5,741 nucleotides of DNA from Eubacteriales Family XIII. Incertae Sedis bacterium (lineage in GTDB: Bacteria; Bacillota; Clostridia; Peptostreptococcales; Anaerovoracaceae). The DNA lies in assembly GCA_031263875.1 (NCBI GenBank), contig JAISEX010000180.1:1-5741 (forward strand), given 5' to 3'. Below the pieces are notes generated by a model. It was not told the origin of the DNA. It was given only the letters and a program-made list of their open reading frames with translations, and ran no database searches. Of the stretch, positions 1 to 4,738 are shown in pieces. Made by a program: the position numbers and the translations under genes. How positions within the stretch are numbered: the first letter of the stretch is position 1; every line of letters begins with the position of its first letter.

Positions 1-2
1 GT

Positions 3-75
3 TTTTGAGTGCCGCACCGGGCTCTCCGGGGCTCCGGCCGCTTCGCGGCTGCTTCGCACCCCTCCGATCCCGTGG
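3..75 (+). repeat. GC-rich dispersed repeat, copy 1
   Basis: This stretch begins TTTTGAGTGCC and ends in CCCCTCCGATCCCGTGG. It matches the reverse complement of 1781-1855 along its whole length, with about five substitutions and two 1-nt gaps by eye. Its central part is also shared with 314-360. The core contains GCCGC-TTC-GCGGC, which can fold into a small hairpin. It looks like a dispersed intergenic element; no transposase is visible. Confidence 0.8.
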
Positions 76-88
76 CAGAGGTACAGGA

Positions 89-141
89 GCTTCGCCTGTT
101 TTACGCGGCTTTAGCCGCAGTGTAAAACAGGACAGCGAAGC
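89..141 (+). repeat. Long imperfect hairpin within the repeat region
   Basis: CCTGTTTTAC (95-104) is the exact reverse complement of GTAAAACAGG (122-131). The adjoining GCGGCT (105-110) pairs with AGCCGC (113-118), leaving a very short loop and a 3-nt bulge. GCTTCG (89-94) can pair further out with CGAAGC (136-141) past a 4-nt bulge. No T-tract follows, so it does not look like an intrinsic terminator. It is more likely a palindromic extragenic repeat or an element end. Confidence 0.65.
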
Positions 142-144
142 GAG
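112..144 (+). repeat. 33-nt direct repeat, copy A
   Basis: These 33 nt, starting TAGCCGCAGTG and ending GCGAAGCGAG, recur without a mismatch at 237-269. In this copy the repeat supplies the right arm of the hairpin at 89-141. Both copies are followed by related sequence containing gagcggaggag and then gaacgtt, so the duplication continues imperfectly for some 30-40 nt. Confidence 0.85.
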
Positions 145-236
145 CAACGCGAGCGGAGGAGTGAGCCTGCGAACGTTAGCTCCGTCGTACCTCGCACATC
201 GAGGAGCGCAGGGCTTCAGCGCGTGGCACTCTACCG

Positions 237-269
237 TAGCCGCAGTGTAAAACAGGACAGCGAAGCGAG
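237..269 (+). repeat. 33-nt direct repeat, copy B
   Basis: This is the exact second copy of 112-144. The left hairpin arm present upstream of copy A (CCTGTTTTAC) is absent here, so only half of the palindrome was duplicated or kept. The 125-nt offset and the shared downstream sequence suggest a degraded tandem duplication of a repeat unit. Confidence 0.85.
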
Positions 270-313
270 GCGAAGCCGAGCGGAGGAGAGAGCGACCGCA
301 GGGAGCGAACGTT

Positions 314-360
314 CCGGGGCTCCGGCCGCTTCGCGGCTGCTACCGCACCCCTCCTATCCC
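314..360 (+). repeat. GC-rich dispersed repeat, copy 2 (core only)
   Basis: These 47 nt match the reverse complement of 1785-1831 at 46 of 47 positions by eye, and they also match copy 1 (3-75). The copy starts at CCGGGGCTCC and lacks the TTTTGAG end seen in copies 1 and 3. Together with 1785-1831 it forms an inverted pair flanking the activase gene. Confidence 0.85.
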
Positions 361-568
361 TTGCGCGGGCACATGCGAGAAAAGTAATTACACGCCCATC
401 CTTCCTGCGGCGAACCCATTTCTCGTCCGCGCGAACCCAAAAGCGAGATGAGGCAGAGCGGTACCGAACCTTCCCGTGCCGTCATCCGCAATACAGCCGT
501 TACAAAACAAAATTGTTAAACCCGTACTACCTACAAAAAAGTGGCGTCAATAATCTGCGGCTTTTGCC

Positions 569-597
569 TTGACCCTGTTTTGAGCGGGGAATATTAT
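569..597 (+). promoter_or_regulatory. Sigma70-type promoter for the activase gene
   Basis: TTGACC (569-574) and TATTAT (592-597) are each one base from the -35 and -10 consensus and are separated by the ideal 17 nt. Transcription would start near 604. That gives a leader of about 30 nt to the ATG at 635 or about 100 nt to the GTG at 707. The spacer contains TTTTGAGCGGGG, which resembles the end of the dispersed repeat. Confidence 0.7.
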
Positions 598-608
598 AGA
601 GGCAACCG

Positions 609-630
609 GTGCGTTTCTGAGGAAACGTGC
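609..630 (+). promoter_or_regulatory. Leader hairpin upstream of the activase
   Basis: GTGCGTTTC (609-617) can pair with GAAACGTGC (622-630) around a TGAG loop, giving nine pairs including two G-U wobbles. It lies immediately downstream of the predicted transcription start. It would partly hide the only Shine-Dalgarno-like sequence (GAGGA, 619-623) available to the ATG at 635. I recognise no riboswitch class in the leader. Confidence 0.45.
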
Positions 631-696
631 AGTAATGATCCAGTCTATCGCAGCATTTATCGCCAGCACAATAAGCATTTTTAGCGGAGAATTATC

Positions 697-701
697 GGGA
701 G
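697..701 (+). promoter_or_regulatory. Ribosome binding site favouring the GTG start at 707
   Basis: GGGAG lies five nt before the in-frame GTG at 707. The competing ATG at 635 has only GAGGA at 619-623, which is farther away and within a potential hairpin. This site is the main sequence reason for preferring the shorter protein. Confidence 0.5.
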
Positions 702-706
702 AAATC

Positions 707-1675
707 GTGGATCACCGTTTGACCGGAAAGCTATATGACATTCAGGGATTTTCCGTCCACGATGGGCCGGGGATACGGACGACCGTCTATTTGAAAGGCT
801 GCCCGCTCCGCTGCCGGTGGTGCCACAGCCCGGAATCCATGCGCAGCGCGGACGAATTGTCGTGGTTCGATGCGCGCTGTATCGGCATCGGTAAATGCGG
901 CCGGTGTTTGGACGCGTGTCCGGCGGGCGCCCTTTCCGCGGGTGACCCGGAGCATGTCCTCGTAGTGGCCGAGGGCAAAGAAACCGAGAAAATTACGAAA
1001 GTGAAGATAGACCGCGAACGGTGTACGGTCTGCCTCGCCTGCGCCGCGGCGTGCCCGGCAAAGGCGCTCGCGCCGTCCGGTTATGAAATGAGTGTCGGCG
1101 ACGTCTACGAGCGGGTCGCGCGCGACAAGATGTTTTTTTCCGGCGAAGGCGGCGCGACGATCTCCGGCGGCGAACCCATGATGCAGTTTGATTTCACGTA
1201 TGCGCTCGCAAAAAAATTCGCGGAGGAAAATATCACGGTCGCCATCGACACGACGGGCTTTGCCCCCGGAGAATCATACGAAAAAATAGCGCCGTATACC
1301 GATCTGTTCCTTTACGATCTGAAACATATGGATTCCGAAAAACACAGGAAGCTCTGTGGCGTACCAAACGAACCCATCCTTGAAAATGCGCGGCGCATAG
1401 CAAGGGCCGGCGGGAAATTTCAGATCAGGATACCGGTGATCCCGAAGCTGAATGACAGCGGAGAAAATCTTCGCGCGGCGGCGCGGTTCGCGGTTTCCCT
1501 GGGAGATGCCGCCCTGGAAATCCAGCTCTTGCCGTACCACAAGCTGGGAGCGTCCAAATATACACGGATCGGCCGGGATTATCCCCTGCGCAATGTGGAA
1601 GCGCCGTCGGATGAGATTATGCGGGAATATCTTGAACTGATGCAATCTTTCGGGCTTAACGCGAAGATACATTGA
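707..1675 (+). CDS. Glycyl radical enzyme-activating enzyme (radical SAM)
   Basis: This protein would install the glycyl radical on a partner GRE, using S-adenosylmethionine and a reduced [4Fe-4S] cluster in the cytoplasm. From the GTG start it has 322 residues. The family signature FSVHDGPGIRTTVYLKGCP leads into the radical SAM cysteines C32, C36 and C39 (CX3CX2C). A ferredoxin-like insert follows with two further cluster motifs: C58/C64/C67/C71 (CX5CX2CX3CP) and C106/C109/C112/C116 (CX2CX2CX3CP). Next come the SAM-binding GGEP (154-157) and the C-terminal LLPYHKLGASKY typical of the family. The insert is usual for activases of non-PFL GREs; the PFL activase lacks it.

An in-frame ATG at 635 would add 24 mostly hydrophobic residues (346 in all). 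Those codons have G or C at the third position in only 11 of 24, lower than the body of the gene appears. The family normally starts about ten residues before the DIQxFS motif, as the GTG start does. Its natural partners are the two GREs downstream. Function is confident; the start is moderately so. Confidence 0.93.
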   Translation: MDHRLTGKLYDIQGFSVHDGPGIRTTVYLKGCPLRCRWCHSPESMRSADELSWFDARCIGIGKCGRCLDACPAGALSAGDPEHVLVVAEGKETEKITKVKIDRERCTVCLACAAACPAKALAPSGYEMSVGDVYERVARDKMFFSGEGGATISGGEPMMQFDFTYALAKKFAEENITVAIDTTGFAPGESYEKIAPYTDLFLYDLKHMDSEKHRKLCGVPNEPILENARRIARAGGKFQIRIPVIPKLNDSGENLRAAARFAVSLGDAALEIQLLPYHKLGASKYTRIGRDYPLRNVEAPSDEIMREYLELMQSFGLNAKIH

Positions 1676-1780
1676 TACTCGGTAACTTCCGAAACTTTGG
1701 CTGGCCACCGGCAAGTTTTAGCGGCCACAGAATACGAAGACATACGGGGAGTGGAGCGAACGAAGTGAGCGAAGCGACGC

Positions 1781-1855
1781 GCACGGGATAGGAGGGGTGC
1801 GATAGCAGCCGCGAAGCGGCCGGAGCCCCGGATAAGCCCGGTGGGGCGCTCAAAA
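1781..1855 (-). repeat. GC-rich dispersed repeat, copy 3 (inverted)
   Basis: Read on the minus strand, this is the best-preserved copy of the element, running from TTTTGAGCGCCCC through the GCCGC-TTC-GCGGC hairpin to CCTATCCCGTGC. It matches copy 1 (3-75) over its full length and copy 2 (314-360) at 46 of 47 positions. Copies 2 and 3 face each other across the activase gene. No target-site duplication or transposase was seen. Confidence 0.85.
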
Positions 1856-1929
1856 GAGAGGCTGTTTTTTGTAAACACCCGCGTGTATAATTGTCCCGCG
1901 GGTACGGAAAAACCATTTTGAGCGCCCCA
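1842..1929. repeat. 14-bp inverted repeat around a small promoter-like segment
   Basis: TGGGGCGCTCAAAA (1842-1855) and TTTTGAGCGCCCCA (1916-1929) are perfect reverse complements separated by 60 nt. The left arm is the end of repeat copy 3. Inside lies a second inverted repeat, ACCCGCG (1877-1883) with CGCGGGT (1897-1903), whose loop contains TATAAT (1886-1891). No good -35 box sits 16-18 nt upstream of that TATAAT. The arrangement could be a miniature element, a large structured leader or an invertible segment; the sequence alone does not decide. Confidence 0.6.
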
Positions 1930-2005
1930 TGCGCCCGAACAAAACGCGGTCACGGAAAATGGTGCCTTAATCGGCTCGTGAATGCATAAATAAATATCAA
2001 ATATA

Positions 2006-2035
2006 TTTACATTATATAGAAATAGTCGCGATAAA
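2006..2035 (+). promoter_or_regulatory. Possible promoter of the first GRE
   Basis: TTTACA (2006-2011, five of six consensus bases) and GATAAA (2030-2035, four of six) are separated by 18 nt in an AT-rich stretch. They lie about 70 nt before the GRE start. This is a weak match, and AT-rich sequence produces such matches by chance. Confidence 0.3.
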
Positions 2036-2063
2036 TACGGAAAAGCCGTTGTCGTAAACACCG

Positions 2064-2085
2064 AAAAAACCGGCGCAGAGCCGGT
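2064..2085 (-). terminator. Possible minus-strand intrinsic terminator, or leader hairpin on the + strand
   Basis: ACCGGC (2069-2074) and GCCGGT (2080-2085) form a perfect 6-bp GC-rich stem with a 5-nt loop. The A-run at 2064-2069 becomes a T-run directly after the stem on the minus strand, which is the form of an intrinsic terminator for leftward transcription. On the + strand there is no T-tract. There it would be a hairpin ending seven nt before the GRE Shine-Dalgarno sequence, possibly protecting the mRNA. Confidence 0.4.
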
Positions 2086-2092
2086 GGCCGGA

Positions 2093-2101
2093 AGGAGGAG
2101 G
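2093..2101 (+). promoter_or_regulatory. Very strong ribosome binding site of the first GRE
   Basis: AGGAGGAGG contains two overlapping full AGGAGG sequences, the nearer one four nt before the ATG at 2106 and the farther one seven nt. It fixes the start at 2106 and suggests high translation, as expected for an abundant catabolic GRE. Confidence 0.85.
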
Positions 2102-2105
2102 TAAG

Positions 2106-4547
2106 ATGTACACGCTTAAACCGATAACGGCGCGGGTCGCGAAGATGCGCGAGAAGTACCGCGACACCATGCCCGAAATATGCACCGCGCGGTACCGCCT
2201 TATTACGGACTTTTACCGGCAGAATCCCGATTTGACGGGCATTACCAAACGCGCGAAACTGCTGCAACACATGTGCGCGAACATTCCCGTGCGTATAGAC
2301 GAGGGCGAAGTCATCGTTGGCGCGCAATCCGCAAAATACCGGGCGGCGGCGCTCTACCCGGAAAACTCGGTGGACTGGCTGAAGCGGGAGGTGGAGAGCC
2401 GTCTTATCAGCACGCGCGATATCGACCCGTATATATTATCGGAGGAAGACCGCGCTTATATCCTGGGTACCGTCGATTTTTGGCTGAAGGAATGCATGAG
2501 CGCGAAGACCGACGCGAATATTCCCGACGAATATCTCGAATTTACAGGCAACGGGGTTACGATGTACAGCGCGCGCGGCAATGCGCCCACCCCCGTCGGG
2601 CATTTTGCCACGGGATATAACAAGGCCATACGGGTGGGATTTGCCGCGATAAAGGCGGAAGCCGACGAAAAGCGGCGGAAGCTGTTCGAAGCGGGGTTCC
2701 CCGGAGATTCCGCGGAAAAATACAATTTCTATCGGGCGGTGTCGTACGTCTGCGAGGCGGCCATATGCCTTGCCAAACGGTATGCGGCGCTCGCGGCAAA
2801 GCTCGCGGAAAACGAAACGGATCCCGTGCGGAAAGCGGAGCTTGAAATGATGGCGGAGGGGCTGAACCATACGGTGGAGTATCCCGCGCGGAATTTTTAT
2901 GAGGCGTTGCAATGTCTGTTTCTGTATCAGACCGTCCTGTGTTTGGACGCGAATATGCACGGCATCAGTTGGGGCAGGGTGGATCAGTACCTCGGCGATT
3001 ATTACGACGAGGACGTGCGAAGCGGCAGGATTACCGAGGAATACGGCCAAGAATTGCTCGATCTTTTTTACTTGAAAGTCGCGGAGATGAACAAACCGTG
3101 GAGCTATGAGGCTACTCGCGCAAATCCGGGCTATACGAACGCGATGCTCATGACGCTCGGCGGGGTGAAGAAAGACGGAAGCGACGCGACGAACGCGGTC
3201 ACCTTTATGATGCTGCGGACGATGAGCCGGCTCGTGTTGCACGACCCGCCTCAGGCGTTGCGCATTCATCAAAATACGCCGTTCGAACTTTGGGAGGAAG
3301 CGATTGAAACGACGAAAATCGCGGGCGGCGTGCCGACGTTTGAAAACGACGACGTCATTATACCGGCGCTGATGAACAGAGGGCTTTCGCTTGAGGACGC
3401 GAGGGATTATTGCCTGATCGGGTGTGTCGAGCCGGCCGGCTGCGGCACGGAGTGGCCCGCGTGCGGCGGCAGTGGGAGCGAGAGCTATATGAATCTTGCC
3501 AATGCGCTGCTGCTCGCGATAAATGACGGATATACGCCGGCTCCGATGCTCACGGCTTTTGTGGAGGCGCCTCCCGGAACCCCTCACGTGCGGGTCGGTG
3601 TGCCGACGGGACATCTCTATGAAATGGCTTCGTTCGACGAGGTCAAGGAAGCGTTCAAAGCGCAAATCGAGCTGATGGTCACGTACCACGTGGCAAATAC
3701 CAACGCTTTTGAAACGGTGGCGCGCGAACTGCTGCCGCTCCCGATAGTGTCCGCCACGATGGAAGGGTGCATGGAGAGCGGGAAAGACGTGATGCACGGC
3801 GGGGCAAAATATAATTCCACCGGCGACAGCGGCGTGGGTATCGGCAACGTCGCCGAGAGCCTTAATATGATAAAGCACTGCGTTTTCGATAAAAAGATAT
3901 GTACGGCCCGCGAGATGTACGACGCGTTGATGGCGAACTGGGAGGGGTATGAGGACCTGCACAATTACATCGTCTACGAAGCGCCTCATTACGGCAACGG
4001 CCTGCCCGCATGTGACGAGCACGTCACGTGGGCGGCAAAGGTATTCGCGGACGCGGTGAATGCCCGCACTGGGCCCCGCGGCCGTTTCAGCGCGGGTCTG
4101 TATCCGGTGACGACGAATGTCATGTTTGGCTATATCACGAAAGCGACGCCCGACGGCAGATATGCGGGAATGCCGCTTTCCGACGGGATCGCTCCCGTAC
4201 AGCAGTATGACAAGAATGGCCCCACGGGTGTGATTTCGTCGGTTGCGGCGATAAAACAGGACGATTTCCCGAACGGCACGCTGATGAACCTGAAATTCCA
4301 TCCCTCCGCGCTCAAAGGGACGGAGGGCATACAGAAGATGACGACGCTTATGCGCACGTATTTCGAGAGGGGCGGCATGGAGCTTCAGATCAATGTGGTC
4401 AGCGCGGACACGCTGAGGGCGGCGCAGGCGGAGCCCGATAAATACCGGAATCTCGTCGTGCGGGTGGCGGGTTTCTCCGCCTACTTCGTCGAGCTCCATC
4501 CGGACGGGCAGGCGGATCTTATCCGGCGCACCGAACTCGCCATGTAG
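2106..4547 (+). CDS. Glycyl radical enzyme of unassigned substrate (PFL-like family)
   Basis: This is a complete 813-residue GRE, a normal length for the family. The PFL-like barrel domain covers roughly residues 10-680. It shows conserved landmarks: GEVIVG near the N terminus, GH at 165-166, SWGRVDQY (288-295), GGVPTFENDDVIIPAL, the radical cysteine motif GCVEP (C440, E442) and GKDVMHGGAKYN (559-570). The C-terminal glycyl radical domain ends with RVAGFSAYFVEL; the radical glycine is G789, 24 residues from the end.

The single cysteine followed by x-Glu is the pattern of glycerol/propanediol dehydratase, choline TMA-lyase, hydroxyproline dehydratase and related lyases. Pyruvate formate-lyase instead has two adjacent cysteines. 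Many of those enzymes continue GCVEPQ, whereas this one reads GCVEPAGCGTEWPACGG with extra cysteines C446 and C453. I therefore do not name a substrate. No small Fe-S subunit like that of hydroxyphenylacetate decarboxylase is visible. The activase upstream is its likely partner. Confidence 0.93.
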   Translation: MYTLKPITARVAKMREKYRDTMPEICTARYRLITDFYRQNPDLTGITKRAKLLQHMCANIPVRIDEGEVIVGAQSAKYRAAALYPENSVDWLKREVESRLISTRDIDPYILSEEDRAYILGTVDFWLKECMSAKTDANIPDEYLEFTGNGVTMYSARGNAPTPVGHFATGYNKAIRVGFAAIKAEADEKRRKLFEAGFPGDSAEKYNFYRAVSYVCEAAICLAKRYAALAAKLAENETDPVRKAELEMMAEGLNHTVEYPARNFYEALQCLFLYQTVLCLDANMHGISWGRVDQYLGDYYDEDVRSGRITEEYGQELLDLFYLKVAEMNKPWSYEATRANPGYTNAMLMTLGGVKKDGSDATNAVTFMMLRTMSRLVLHDPPQALRIHQNTPFELWEEAIETTKIAGGVPTFENDDVIIPALMNRGLSLEDARDYCLIGCVEPAGCGTEWPACGGSGSESYMNLANALLLAINDGYTPAPMLTAFVEAPPGTPHVRVGVPTGHLYEMASFDEVKEAFKAQIELMVTYHVANTNAFETVARELLPLPIVSATMEGCMESGKDVMHGGAKYNSTGDSGVGIGNVAESLNMIKHCVFDKKICTAREMYDALMANWEGYEDLHNYIVYEAPHYGNGLPACDEHVTWAAKVFADAVNARTGPRGRFSAGLYPVTTNVMFGYITKATPDGRYAGMPLSDGIAPVQQYDKNGPTGVISSVAAIKQDDFPNGTLMNLKFHPSALKGTEGIQKMTTLMRTYFERGGMELQINVVSADTLRAAQAEPDKYRNLVVRVAGFSAYFVELHPDGQADLIRRTELAM

Positions 4548-4738
4548 TGCGTTAAAGTTGTGAGGGAATTGACCGAATGGAATATTTCAACATTAAGCTC
4601 ACTGCAAATCAGGTTGGTTTTAAGGCATAATTTTTTACGCTTGTCGTATTTAATTCACATTTCGTTACAACTCTATTGTTTCGGTTCGCTATCGGATCAT
4701 AAAAGTTATTGCAGAGGTGAAGATTCAGGAGATCAGCT
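4548..4738. other. AT-rich spacer between the two GRE genes
   Basis: These 191 nt are markedly more AT-rich than the flanking genes and contain no convincing gene. TTGACC at 4569-4574 resembles a -35 box but has only CATTAA or ATTAAG where the -10 should be. TTTAAT (4649-4654) is a good -10 match without a -35. I saw no clear intrinsic terminator. Co-transcription of the two GREs is possible, but an own promoter cannot be excluded. Confidence 0.5.
4727..4731 (+). promoter_or_regulatory. Ribosome binding site of the second GRE
   Basis: AGGAG lies seven nt before the ATG at 4739, which is optimal spacing. It sets the start of the second GRE and excludes an overlapping out-of-frame reading beginning at 4560. 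Confidence 0.75.

Larger units (their letters stand above)
1..568. other. Gene-free, repeat-rich upstream region
   Basis: I see no convincing protein gene here. The open frames are short, have no ribosome binding site and lie across repeated, low-complexity GC-rich sequence built from variants of gcgaagcgag and gagcgaac. Positions 1-360 are occupied mostly by the repeat elements listed separately. Positions 361-568 look unique and become AT-rich from about 490, ending in the promoter of the activase gene. No tRNA, rRNA or CRISPR pattern was seen. Confidence 0.6.
1676..2105. other. Activase-GRE spacer, no gene
   Basis: This 430-nt gap has no convincing gene. From left to right it holds about 60 nt of unremarkable sequence, a low-complexity gagcgaacgaagtgagcgaa stretch, repeat copy 3 (1781-1855), and a 14-bp inverted repeat enclosing a TATAAT box (1842-1929). 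An AT-rich run (about 1980-2040) and a GC hairpin before the GRE ribosome binding site follow. I found no clear + strand intrinsic terminator after the activase, so readthrough into the GRE is possible. The length and repeat content also allow separate transcription. Confidence 0.6.

Noticed and set aside
5..250. 81-residue + strand open frame at the window start
   Set aside because: It runs through repeat copy 1, the hairpin and the 33-nt direct repeats, has no ribosome binding site and gives low-complexity protein.
1..360. Possible CRISPR array
   Set aside because: The direct repeats occur only twice with unequal, related flanks and there are no regular spacers.
506..517. AACAA-AA-TTGTT, resembling part of a Rex (redox repressor) site
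   Set aside because: The arms are only five bases and the spacing does not match the usual TTGTnAAn4TTnACAA form. In AT-rich sequence this is likely chance.
598..706. Possible riboswitch in the activase leader
   Set aside because: Apart from one hairpin I could not match the conserved cores of riboswitch classes I know. A covariance-model search would be needed to claim one.
1579..2061. 160-residue minus-strand open frame across the activase end and the spacer
   Set aside because: It overlaps the conserved activase C terminus and the repeat elements, and its translation has no recognisable motif.
2436..4499. 687-residue open frame on the minus strand inside the first GRE
   Set aside because: It lies wholly antisense to a GRE with all family motifs. 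Its translation is rich in Arg and His and shows no recognisable domain. Codon bias of the + strand gene explains the lack of stops.
2106..4547. Annotation of the first GRE as pyruvate formate-lyase (pflB)
   Set aside because: The active site has one cysteine followed by x-Glu (C440, E442) and not the adjacent cysteine pair of pyruvate formate-lyase. The upstream activase also carries a two-cluster ferredoxin insert that the PFL activase lacks.
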